The notes under the pieces: generated by a model | What the model saw: the letters and a program-made list of their open reading frames with translations, nothing else | What the model was told of the DNA's origin: nothing | Databases searched by the model: none | Translations under genes and position numbers: made by a program | In this document: one piece after another, positions 15,315 to 22,438 of the stretch | Position numbering within the stretch: position 1 is the stretch's first letter | Layout of the letters: each line of letters starts with the position of its first letter | Source of the DNA: an uncultured Bacteroides sp. | Lineage (GTDB): Bacteria > Bacteroidota > Bacteroidia > Bacteroidales > Bacteroidaceae | Assembly (NCBI GenBank): GCA_902472795.1 | Contig: CABROZ010000024.1 | Location: 1-24,143, forward strand | Direction of reading: 5' to 3' | Length of the DNA stretch: 24,143 nt

Positions 15315-16688
15315 TTACAGCCTTTCCAACTGCACGGTGAAGTGCCTCATCAGCGGTGCTTCCCAGGCAATTCGAACTCCTCTTGTCACGCTTTCGCGCC
15401 GGTCATAGACGTTCTTCAGGGCAGCTGCCACTACGTTCATGTGGTTGTCTGTATAGACTCTGCGCGGTATGGCCAGGCGAAGCAGATCCAGTCCGGTAAA
15501 GCGGTTTTCGCGTGTTACGGGGTCACGATCGGCAAGTAGGTAGCCTATTTCGCATCCACGTATGCCAGCTTCCAGGTATAATTCGCTGGTGAGCGTCTGT
15601 GCCGGAAATTCTTCTTTGGGTACGTGAGTCAACACCTTGGGTGCATCGATGAAGATCGCGTGTCCGCCTGCCGGGCGCTGGTAAGGGATGCCGTATTCGT
15701 CCAGTTTGCCGGCTAAATATTGTACTTGCCGGATGCGTGTTTCCAGATTGTCGAATTCGGTATTTTCGTCCAGACCGATGGCCAGGGCATTCATGTCGCG
15801 TCCGTTCATGCCTCCGTAAGTCAGGTAACCTTCGAACTGTACGCAGAAGCCTTTGGCACCTTCGTACCAATCCTTTCGATTGGTGGCGATGAAGCCGCCC
15901 ATGTTGACAATGCCGTCTTTTTTGGCGCTCATGGTCATGCCGTCGGCCAGGCTGAACATTTCACGGGTGATCTGTTTGATGGTTTTGTCCTGATAGCCTG
16001 CTTCGCGTGTCTTGATGAAATAGGCGTTTTCGGCAAACCGGGCTGAGTCGAACAGAACCGGTTTTCCATATTTGTCGGCTATGGCACGCACTTCACGCAG
16101 GTTCTGCATGGATACGGGTTGTCCTCCTGCCGTGTTGTTGGTGATGGTGACGATGATGAAAGGAATGCGGTCGGCATGTTCCTGCAAAGCCTTCTCTAAC
16201 TTTACCGGATCGACGTTGCCTTTGAAAGGTACTTCGAGTTGTGTCTGCTTGGCTTCGTCAACGGTGCAGTCCAGTGCGAAAGCCTTGCGTCCCTCGATGT
16301 GTCCCTTGGTCGTGTCGAAGTGAGAGTTTCCGGGTACGATATCTCCTTCGTGCACCAGATAAGAGAAGAGAACGTTTTCGGCGGCGCGTCCCTGATGGGT
16401 GGGGATGATGTATTCGAATCCTGTCAGCCGGGTGATGGTGTCTTTAAGTTTGAAGAACGAAGAAGCACCGGCATAGCTTTCATCTCCCAACATCATTCCT
16501 GCCCATTGGCGGTCGCTCATGGCGCCGGTGCCCGAGTCTGTGATCAGGTCGATATAGACTTGTTCCGATTTTAGTTGGAATACATTGTAGTGGGCTTCTT
16601 TCAGCCATTGTTCGCGTTCTTGGCGGGTACTTTTACGGATGGGTTCTACCATTTTTATTTTCCACGATTCGGCAAAGGGTAATTCCAT
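15315..16688 (-). CDS. tnaA: Tryptophanase (L-tryptophan indole-lyase)
   Basis: TnaA is a PLP enzyme that splits L-tryptophan into indole, pyruvate and ammonia; in gut Bacteroides it is the source of indole. The 457 residues are near the E. coli length of 471. The PLP lysine is K257 in MSAKKDG, equivalent to Lys270 of E. coli. Other family blocks are THQGRAAE (97-104), GNSHFDTT (120-127), NNTAGGQP (184-191), which is shared with tyrosine phenol-lyase, and FDSARFAENA (213-222). The overall fit favours tryptophanase over tyrosine phenol-lyase. A promoter and palindrome lie 45-105 bp upstream. I see no E. coli-style tnaC leader with Trp codon and no tnaB permease here. Confidence 0.93.
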   Translation of the reverse strand: MELPFAESWKIKMVEPIRKSTRQEREQWLKEAHYNVFQLKSEQVYIDLITDSGTGAMSDRQWAGMMLGDESYAGASSFFKLKDTITRLTGFEYIIPTHQGRAAENVLFSYLVHEGDIVPGNSHFDTTKGHIEGRKAFALDCTVDEAKQTQLEVPFKGNVDPVKLEKALQEHADRIPFIIVTITNNTAGGQPVSMQNLREVRAIADKYGKPVLFDSARFAENAYFIKTREAGYQDKTIKQITREMFSLADGMTMSAKKDGIVNMGGFIATNRKDWYEGAKGFCVQFEGYLTYGGMNGRDMNALAIGLDENTEFDNLETRIRQVQYLAGKLDEYGIPYQRPAGGHAIFIDAPKVLTHVPKEEFPAQTLTSELYLEAGIRGCEIGYLLADRDPVTRENRFTGLDLLRLAIPRRVYTDNHMNVVAAALKNVYDRRESVTRGVRIAWEAPLMRHFTVQLERL

Positions 16689-16732
16689 AGTTGATTGTGT
16701 CTTTTTTTACGGGTTTGACATTTGGTTAACGG

Positions 16733-16751
16733 AATAAGTCATCGACTTATT
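16733..16751. promoter_or_regulatory. Perfect palindrome at the tnaA transcription start
   Basis: AATAAGTC-ATC-GACTTATT, an 8-bp perfect inverted repeat with a 3-bp spacer, lies just downstream of the predicted tnaA start (about 16754). It could be an operator or a 5'-leader hairpin. Confidence 0.5.
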
Positions 16752-16760
16752 TGCATGAGC

Positions 16761-16792
16761 CGAAGATAATGTATTTTCTTTGGAATTACAAA
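16761..16792 (-). promoter_or_regulatory. Bacteroides-type promoter for tnaA
   Basis: On the minus strand TTTG (16789-16792), 20 bp, then TATCTTCG (16761-16768), which is one mismatch from TAnnTTTG. Predicted leader length is about 65 nt. Confidence 0.65.
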
Positions 16793-16817
16793 TGTTTGCT
16801 GACTTTTTGTAAAGCAA

Positions 16818-16848
16818 ATGTCCGGGCGAAATCACTTCGACCGGACAT
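16818..16848 (-). terminator. Strong hairpin ending the riboswitch transcript
   Basis: ATGTCCGG pairs perfectly with CCGGACAT, and an inner CGAA/TTCG adds 4 bp, giving about 12 bp in total. The minus-strand tail TTGCTTTAC is only weakly T-rich. It lies between the riboswitch and the tnaA promoter and is probably the 3' end of the riboswitch transcript. Confidence 0.5.
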
Positions 16849-16869
16849 CTTCAATAAACTTGGCAGAGT

Positions 16870-16950
16870 TTATTTACCTTTTACTTTCTTTGAATCAGTC
16901 GGAATGAGATGTTTTGGACGGAAGGTGATTGTCCGGTTCTTCAAACTCAA
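16870..16950 (-). other. Candidate 26-codon frame behind the cobalamin riboswitch
   Basis: A TTG at 16950, 6 nt after a GAGGAA that sits in a small hairpin (GCTTT/AAAGC), opens a frame ending at TAA 16870-16872. The peptide starts LSLKNRTITFRPKH and ends KKVKGK. I do not recognise it. It could be a real microprotein, the 3' stub of a gene lost by deletion, or chance. It is the only frame of note between the riboswitch and the hairpin at 16818-16848. Confidence 0.2.
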
Positions 16951-16982
16951 CGCTTTTTCCTCGAAAGCAATGATAAAGTATG

Positions 16983-17160
16983 GTGCATGGCAGGTCTTCT
17001 GACTCGTTTCTGCGGCAGGCGCCTTCCCGGACGTCAATCCAGTGGCTAAAGAGGTCTGTGTGCCTGTCGCACTTTACGAAACTTACAGCAGCGGGACTGT
17101 TCAGGATTCTCACCTGATTCCCTTTTAATTGCTTTCCTGTAGGAGGATTGCAAACCAATG
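16983..17160 (-). ncRNA. Cobalamin (AdoCbl) riboswitch
   Basis: Read on the minus strand, the conserved order is present: AAAAGGGAATCAGGTGAGAA, then ACAGTCCCGCTGCTGTAAG, GCCACTG, GACGTCCGGGAAGGCGCC, and the B12 box AGTCAGAAGACCTGCC at the 3' end. These are the hallmark blocks of class-I cobalamin riboswitches, which bind adenosylcobalamin and turn off B12 transport or synthesis genes. A promoter starts the transcript at about 17159, so the aptamer begins at the 5' end of the RNA. No B12 transporter, synthesis gene or B12-dependent isozyme follows. The next real gene on this strand is tnaA, 295 nt downstream, and it has its own promoter. The aptamer call is firm; its target is unclear. Confidence 0.93.
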
Positions 17161-17165
17161 CAGTG

Positions 17166-17196
17166 CAAAGATAAGAAAAAGCCGGGGATTTACAAG
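17166..17196 (-). promoter_or_regulatory. Promoter driving the cobalamin riboswitch
   Basis: On the minus strand CTTG (17193-17196), 19 bp, then a perfect TATCTTTG (17166-17173). Transcription is expected near 17159, the 5' edge of the aptamer. The -33 lies inside the upstream terminator hairpin. Confidence 0.75.
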
Positions 17197-17208
17197 GGAA
17201 TCTCCGGC
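17174..17208 (-). terminator. Intrinsic terminator of the two-component operon
   Basis: GCCGGAGATT pairs with AATCCCCGGC (17181-17208, one G-U pair, 8-nt loop) and is followed on the minus strand by TTTTTCTTA. It lies 31 bp past the histidine kinase stop codon. Confidence 0.8.
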
Positions 17209-17238
17209 AAATTAGCATGAAGTTACAAAGTTAATATC

Positions 17239-19035
17239 CTATTTTTCCTTAGCCAGTGTGAATACGAACTCCAGTCCTCCGCCCTGTCTGTTTTTGGCCG
17301 AGATGGTTCCTCCGTGTATCAGAACGGCGTTTTTTACAATGGCCAGTCCAAGTCCTGTCCCGCCCAGCTTGCGCGAACGCCCTTTGTCCACCCGGTAGAA
17401 CCGTTCGAACAGCCGGTTCAGGTGTTCGGGAGCCACACCTATTCCCGTATCTGCGAAACTGAAGTAATAGAAGTTTTCATCTTCGCGGAAGCAACCTATG
17501 TGGATATGGATATTTGTTCCGGCATAGGCGATGGCGTTGTCCATCAGATTGCGGAAGATGGAGTAGAGCAGCGAATAGTTGCCTTTCAGCTGTATCTTCG
17601 GTTGCAGTGAGTTGACCACCGTAATGTGTTTCTCCTCCAGTTCCAAGGCTACTTCATTGACAATATTGGCAACCAATACGCTGATATCCACTTTTTCCAT
17701 GTCGATCATGTTGGCGGCTTCATCCATCCGTGTCAGTACGGAGATGTCGCGCAGCAATCGGCTCAGGCGATTACTTTGGGCGTAGCAGCGTTCCAGGAAG
17801 ACCTGCATTTTCTCGCGTGGAATGCTGTCGTTGCTGACGATGGTTTCCAGATAGCCTTGTATGCTGCTTACGGGTGTTTTCAGTTCGTGGGCGATGTTTT
17901 GTGTCAGTTGTCTTTTAAGTCTGATTTGTTCTTCTTCCTGCGTAATGTCGTTGATCGAAATTTCGAAACTGCGGTCCTGGAAGATGATACATTCCACAAT
18001 AAAGATTCGTCCGTTTTTGTTGATGTTGAGCGACATGCGCTTTTCTTCGGTCGTATTGGCCGGTCGTTGCTGCGACTTGTTGATGAAGTCTGTTATTTTC
18101 TGGAACTCGCAGATGGAGAAGATCTCCTCGGTGGTTTGCAAGTTCTGGTCCGAGATCAGGTTGCCATATTGTGTGAAAAGGTTGTTGACAAGTATTTCTT
18201 TCTTGTCCTTGTTGAATACGCCTAACCCTTCGCGCGATGTCTGCAGGTGGGTAATCAGTTTCTCCCTTTCGATGTAGAGGGCTTCCTTCGTTTCCCTGAG
18301 CCGGCGGTATATCTGGATAATGTGTTGTGATATTTCTCCCAGTTCGTTGTGAGGGAATGCTGCCTGGATGTCCATATCAATGGGTTCGTTTTTATCGGCC
18401 CGTTGGGCAAATTCGCGCAGATTGGTGATGGCTTTCCCCAATTTCGAAGTAAATTTGTAGAAAGTAAATATCAGCAATAGGGTGATGATGACCGTAAACC
18501 AGATGTAGTGTGGATCGGCAGACAGGTTATGGATCAGGTTCAGGTTGTAGGGGAGTGCCGAACGTATGATATAACTGTCCTGCAGGGTTGCCGAGTAGAA
18601 GTAGGGCATACCGGTTGTTTCCGACGTACGCCGCAGGTCATAGCCCTTTCCATGTTGCAGTGCCTGTTGTATTTCCGGGCGTCCCAAGTGGTTGCCCGGT
18701 TCGTGCATATGTCCTTGATAGCTGTCAAAAATGACTTTCCCGTCCAGACTGATCAGGGTGACACGCAGGTTGTTGTTGGCTCTTTTGATGTAATTCTCCA
18801 GTGTTTGGGTCCACAGGCTGTCGGGGACGAGGCGGAGTTCGAACGAAAGGCGCTCGTTGTAGTCTTGCAGTTGTGTGTTGAGCAGTTCTATTTTGTAGCT
18901 TTTCTCACGCTGGTACTGATAGGCGATGAAACAGGCTGCGAATACGATGAACAGCGAGATAACCGAAAGAAACAGCTTACGGCTGAACGAAAGGAAGTGT
19001 CTTTCGTTTTTATTCGGCTTCAAAGCAGTATCCAT
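17239..19035 (-). CDS. Sensor histidine kinase (membrane-bound, PAS and HisKA domains)
   Basis: The 598 residues include a first membrane helix (21-41), a periplasmic sensor domain (42-177), a second helix (178-197), a linker/HAMP-like region (198-255), a divergent PAS-like domain (about 262-365), HisKA with phospho-acceptor H383 in IAHELKTPVSSIQGY, and a HATPase with N500 (NLMDNA), DTGIG (529-533) and GTGLGLA (559-565). The order resembles PhoR/VicK-type kinases. The periplasmic part has the VTLISLDGKVIFDS strand pattern (92-105) seen in Cache-like sensors, but the signal is unknown. Its start overlaps the response-regulator gene by 26 bp, which implies translational coupling. A terminator follows directly. 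Confidence 0.93.
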   Translation of the reverse strand: MDTALKPNKNERHFLSFSRKLFLSVISLFIVFAACFIAYQYQREKSYKIELLNTQLQDYNERLSFELRLVPDSLWTQTLENYIKRANNNLRVTLISLDGKVIFDSYQGHMHEPGNHLGRPEIQQALQHGKGYDLRRTSETTGMPYFYSATLQDSYIIRSALPYNLNLIHNLSADPHYIWFTVIITLLLIFTFYKFTSKLGKAITNLREFAQRADKNEPIDMDIQAAFPHNELGEISQHIIQIYRRLRETKEALYIEREKLITHLQTSREGLGVFNKDKKEILVNNLFTQYGNLISDQNLQTTEEIFSICEFQKITDFINKSQQRPANTTEEKRMSLNINKNGRIFIVECIIFQDRSFEISINDITQEEEQIRLKRQLTQNIAHELKTPVSSIQGYLETIVSNDSIPREKMQVFLERCYAQSNRLSRLLRDISVLTRMDEAANMIDMEKVDISVLVANIVNEVALELEEKHITVVNSLQPKIQLKGNYSLLYSIFRNLMDNAIAYAGTNIHIHIGCFREDENFYYFSFADTGIGVAPEHLNRLFERFYRVDKGRSRKLGGTGLGLAIVKNAVLIHGGTISAKNRQGGGLEFVFTLAKEK

Positions 19036-19699
19036 ATCCCAGACGAGTTACAATGCATTTTCCGTAAATACCGATTTTCTTGCGCAGACGGGTGATGTTG
19101 ACGTCTATGGTCCGGTCGAGCACATAGACTTCTTCGCTCCAGATGCGTCCCAGAATGTCTTCGCGTGAGAAGACGCGTCCTTTGTTTTGCAGCAGTAGCA
19201 GCAGTATCTCAAATTCCTTTTTGGTCAGTGGAGCTTCCTGTCCGTCGATGGAGACTTTCTTCTTCACGATGTCGAGGACCAGTGTTTTGTAAGCCAGCTG
19301 TTCGGGCATCCGTTCGCCCTCTCCCTGTCCGGTGCGTCTCAGTACGGCTTTTACCCTTGCCGCCACTTCGCGTAGCGAGAAAGGTTTGGATATGTAGTCG
19401 TCGGCTCCAAGGTTGAATCCTGTCACCGTGTCATTTTCCGTATCTTTGGCCGTGATGAAGATGATGGGGACTTGTGCCGTCTTTTTGTCTTTTTTCAGCA
19501 TGCTTGCCATTTTGAATCCCGAGATTTCTCCCATCATCACGTCGAGCAGCAGCAGGTTGTAGCTGCTGATATCCATCTTCAGGGCTTCTTCGGCCGAGTT
19601 TGCGGTATCTACTTCATATCCTTCGTTCTCAAGGTTGAACTTCAGGATTTCGCACAAATCTTCTTCATCATCCACTACTAAGATCCGGTAATTGTTCAT
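19010..19699 (-). CDS. OmpR/PhoB-family response regulator
   Basis: The protein has 229 residues. The receiver domain (1-118) has the acidic pair D10/D11, phospho-acceptor D53 in LLLDVMMGE, T83 and K105 (ISKPFS). A winged-helix DNA-binding domain (about 130-227) has the family pattern LTKKEFEILLLLLQNKGRVFSREDI and the recognition region RTIDVNITRLRKKIG. It is the partner of the overlapping downstream kinase. A promoter and three TGTTAC words in 11-bp phase lie upstream, the arrangement bound by PhoB/OmpR dimers, so autoregulation is likely. PhoB-like phosphate control is possible from the overall similarity, but no pst or phosphatase gene is present here to support it. Confidence 0.94.
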   Translation of the reverse strand: MNNYRILVVDDEEDLCEILKFNLENEGYEVDTANSAEEALKMDISSYNLLLLDVMMGEISGFKMASMLKKDKKTAQVPIIFITAKDTENDTVTGFNLGADDYISKPFSLREVAARVKAVLRRTGQGEGERMPEQLAYKTLVLDIVKKKVSIDGQEAPLTKKEFEILLLLLQNKGRVFSREDILGRIWSEEVYVLDRTIDVNITRLRKKIGIYGKCIVTRLGYGYCFEAE

Positions 19700-19768
19700 A
19701 GTTTCCTGTTTTTAAGTTGTAACCGGGAAGCTCTTTTCCGCTTGTTGCAGTGTGTCATCTTCCTGTTA

Positions 19769-19801
19769 CAAAGTTATACTTTATTTCTTTTCACCGGCAA
19801 A
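19769..19801 (-). promoter_or_regulatory. Bacteroides-type promoter for the two-component operon
   Basis: On the minus strand TTTG (19798-19801), 21 bp, then a perfect TAACTTTG (19769-19776). Predicted start is near 19762, giving a leader of about 60 nt. Confidence 0.8.
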
Positions 19802-19814
19802 AGTGAGGCATTTT

Positions 19815-19853
19815 TGTTACGGACGGATGAAACAAGTGTTACGATTCTGTTAC
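19815..19853. promoter_or_regulatory. TGTTAC direct repeats in 11-bp phase
   Basis: TGTTAC begins at 19815, 19837 and 19848, spaced 22 and 11 bp. Tandem sites 11 bp apart are typical of OmpR/PhoB-family binding. The block lies about 53-91 bp upstream of the predicted start of the response-regulator gene, where an activator could act. Confidence 0.55.
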
Positions 19854-19922
19854 ACTTTCCGCATGAGGGAGGCTTATTGGGGGCTCAGGAGTCAGGGTTA
19901 GCAGTATTGAAACGAAAACACA

Positions 19923-19964
19923 CACACCGATAATATTGCCTTTTTCGACAGTGTCATCGGTGTG
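19923..19964 (-). terminator. Possible terminator after the nucleotide-sugar operon
   Basis: A 9-bp inverted repeat (CACACCGAT at 19923-19931 with ATCGGTGTG at 19956-19964) and a 24-nt loop lie 26 bp past the fcl stop. The minus-strand tail is TGTGTTTTCG, only moderately T-rich. The rest of the fcl to response-regulator gap holds the repeats and promoter listed above. Confidence 0.45.
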
Positions 19965-19989
19965 CAGTGACCGGGTATCTGTAGTGATA

Positions 19990-21087
19990 TCACGCCGTCT
20001 GGTGGTTGATGCAGATACCTTGTTTGTACCATTCGTACAAGCGGTGTATTCCTTCGTCAATCTCTACTTTGTGGTGCCAGCCCAACTGGTGCAGTTTGGT
20101 TACGTCGGTCAGCTTTCGCATGGTGCCGTCTGGCTTGGTGGCATCCCACTTCAGTTCGCCCTTGAATCCGATTTCGGCAACAATCTTCTCGGCCACTTCG
20201 CGAATGCTCAGTTCTTTTCCGGTTCCAACGTTGATGTGGCAGTTGCGTATCTCTTTTTCACCTTCACGGTAAGTGTCCTTGAAGTCCACGTTCAGCAGTA
20301 CGTGTACACTGGCGTCGGCCATTTCTTCGCTCCACAGGAATTCGCGCATGGGCTTTCCGGTTCCCCACAGGGTGACAGCTTCGGCGGTGATGCCGTATTT
20401 GGCAAGAATCTGTCTGATTTCCTCTTCTGTCCGGCTGCCGTCCACTCCCTCTACCGGGCGCAGGTTGATGTCTTTTCTGACAGCTTCCCAGTTCCCTTCG
20501 TTCAGGCATTTGGCCAGATACACTTTTCTCATCATGGCGGGCAGGACATGACTGTTTTCCAGGTGGAAGTTGTCGTTCGGTCCATACAGGTTGGTCGGCA
20601 TCACGGCAATGTAGTTGGTACCGTATTGCAGGTTGAAGCTTTCGCACATTTTCAGTCCGGCAATTTTAGCGATGGCGTACGGTTCGTTGGTATATTCCAA
20701 CGGCGATGTCAGCAGGCATTCTTCTTTCATGGGTTGCGGTGCCTCTCTGGGGTAGATGCAGGTGCTTCCTAAGAACAGCAGCTTTCTCACTCCGTGGCGG
20801 AAACTTTCGCCTATGACGTTCTGTTGGATTTGCAGATTTTCATAGATAAAGTCTGCTCTGTATTGCAGGTTGGCCATTATGCCTCCTACGTGTGCGGCTG
20901 CCAGCACTACGGCTTCCGGCTGTTCTTCGTCGAAGAATTTCTTGACGGCCACTCCGTCCAGCAGGTTCAGTTCCTTGTGTGTACGTCCTACTAAGTTATG
21001 GTATCCTCTTTCCTGCAGATTGTTCCAAATGGCCGATCCTACCAGTCCTCTGTGACCGGCTACATAAATTTTTGTATCTTTATCCAT
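19990..21087 (-). CDS. fcl: GDP-L-fucose synthase
   Basis: This enzyme (Fcl/WcaG) epimerises and reduces GDP-4-keto-6-deoxy-D-mannose to GDP-L-fucose with NADPH, the second step after Gmd. The 365 residues form an SDR fold. The NADP-binding loop is GHRGLVGSA (11-19). The catalytic set is S108 (LGSTCIYP), Y137 and K141 (PYAIAK). It is about 40 residues longer than E. coli Fcl because of an insertion around residues 190-225, which I recall as usual in Bacteroides. It follows gmd after a 203-bp repeat-bearing gap on the same strand. GDP-fucose feeds capsule and protein O-glycosylation in Bacteroides. Confidence 0.95.
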   Translation of the reverse strand: MDKDTKIYVAGHRGLVGSAIWNNLQERGYHNLVGRTHKELNLLDGVAVKKFFDEEQPEAVVLAAAHVGGIMANLQYRADFIYENLQIQQNVIGESFRHGVRKLLFLGSTCIYPREAPQPMKEECLLTSPLEYTNEPYAIAKIAGLKMCESFNLQYGTNYIAVMPTNLYGPNDNFHLENSHVLPAMMRKVYLAKCLNEGNWEAVRKDINLRPVEGVDGSRTEEEIRQILAKYGITAEAVTLWGTGKPMREFLWSEEMADASVHVLLNVDFKDTYREGEKEIRNCHINVGTGKELSIREVAEKIVAEIGFKGELKWDATKPDGTMRKLTDVTKLHQLGWHHKVEIDEGIHRLYEWYKQGICINHQTA

Positions 21088-21116
21088 TTTTATTCTTACT
21101 TATTTAAGTTTCGCAA

Positions 21117-21280
21117 GTGCTCAACTTATTAGTTGACAAGGCTTCAGTCAACAAGTTTACAAGGTTCGGAATGCTCTGTTTGATAAAGTGCCGCTTGAGG
21201 CGGCTCGTTACAAACTTCTTGTCAACTCGTCAACTTGTTACTCGTCAACTGCAACTTGAGCTTGCAAAACTTGAGTTACT
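21117..21280. repeat. GTCAACT-rich repeat tract between gmd and fcl
   Basis: GTCAACT occurs at 21221, 21229 and 21244, with a related GTTACTC at 21237, giving an approximately 8-bp period. Inverted copies GTTGAC (21132-21137) and GTCAAC (21147-21152) lie upstream, and a GCCGC/GCGGC hairpin (21190-21204) is in the middle. No gene is visible in the 203-bp gap. Confidence 0.55.
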
Positions 21281-21290
21281 TATTTCCCGT

Positions 21291-22388
21291 TTACTTCACG
21301 ATGCCTTTTTCCAAATATTCCGCCAGATTGGTTCTCACCTTCTGTGCCGCATGGTCGGCAGCTACTTTGGCCATGTCCGCTTCCACCATGATGCGTACCA
21401 GTTCTTCGAAGCTGGTGCTGTTGGGATTCCAGCCTAATTTGGCCTTTGCCTTCGTCGGGTCTCCCCACAGGTTCACCACGTCGGTCGGACGGTAAAAGTC
21501 TTCGCTTACCTCTACTAAACATTTGCCCGTGGCTTTGTCGTAGCCTTTCTCGTCAATGCCCTTACCCTTGAATTCCAGTTCGATGCCTGCGTGTTTGAAG
21601 GCTAAATAACAGAACTCTCTGACCGAGTGCTGCACGCCGGTAGCGATTACGAAGTCTTCCGGCTTTTCCTGTTGCAGAATCAGCCACATGCACTCCACAT
21701 AGTCTTTGGCGTATCCCCAGTCGCGCAGCGAATCTAAGTTGCCCAAGTACAGACGGTCCTGTTTGCCTTGTGCGATGCGCGCCGCTGCCAGCGTGATTTT
21801 CCGCGTTACGAAGGTTTCGCCCCGGCGTTCGCTTTCGTGGTTGAACAGGATGCCCGAACAGCAGTACATGTTGTATGCCTCGCGATACTCTTTCACGATC
21901 CAGTAACCGTACAGTTTGGCAACAGCGTAGGGCGAGTAGGGGTGGAAAGGTGTATTCTCATTCTGCGGTACCTCTTCCACTTTGCCGTACAGTTCCGAGG
22001 TCGATGCCTGATAAATGCGGCACGTATCAGTCAGTCCGGCCAAGCGTACGGCTTCCAGCACACGCAGCACACCTGTGGCATCCACATTGGCTGTAAACTC
22101 GGGAGAATCGAAACTAACCTGCACATGGCTTTGTGCGGCGAGGTTGTATATTTCGGTCGGCTTCACTTTTCCAACGACTTGCAGGATGCTCATCGAGTCG
22201 CTCAGGTCGGCATAGTGCAGGTGAAAATTGGGTTTTCCTTCCAGATGCGCGATGCGTTCACGATAATCGACAGACGATCGTCTGATGGTTCCGTGTACAT
22301 CATATCCCTTACTCAGCAGCAGTTCGGCCAGAAACGACCCGTCTTGTCCGGTGATACCGGTAATCAAAGCTACATTTCTCTTTTCCAT
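21291..22388 (-). CDS. gmd: GDP-mannose 4,6-dehydratase
   Basis: Gmd converts GDP-D-mannose to GDP-4-keto-6-deoxy-D-mannose, the first step to GDP-L-fucose. The 365 residues match the family. The NADP loop is TGITGQDGS (10-18), followed by the diagnostic GTIRRSS (33-39). The catalytic group comprises T130/S131 and E132 (ASTSELYG) with Y154 and K158 (YAVAK). RGETFVTRKI is the conserved substrate block. The gene lies 50 bp downstream of the UDP-glucose dehydrogenase and upstream of fcl, so the operon makes GDP-fucose and UDP-glucuronate together. Confidence 0.97.
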   Translation of the reverse strand: MEKRNVALITGITGQDGSFLAELLLSKGYDVHGTIRRSSVDYRERIAHLEGKPNFHLHYADLSDSMSILQVVGKVKPTEIYNLAAQSHVQVSFDSPEFTANVDATGVLRVLEAVRLAGLTDTCRIYQASTSELYGKVEEVPQNENTPFHPYSPYAVAKLYGYWIVKEYREAYNMYCCSGILFNHESERRGETFVTRKITLAAARIAQGKQDRLYLGNLDSLRDWGYAKDYVECMWLILQQEKPEDFVIATGVQHSVREFCYLAFKHAGIELEFKGKGIDEKGYDKATGKCLVEVSEDFYRPTDVVNLWGDPTKAKAKLGWNPNSTSFEELVRIMVEADMAKVAADHAAQKVRTNLAEYLEKGIVK

Positions 22389-22438
22389 TGTTTTTGTTAT
22401 GGTTGCACTTTATTAAAGTTGATAATTCAGTCTTCTTC

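Noticed and set aside
16895..17218. A 107-codon minus-strand frame through the cobalamin aptamer
   Set aside because: It reads through the conserved riboswitch structure and begins upstream of the predicted transcription start, so it is not a gene.
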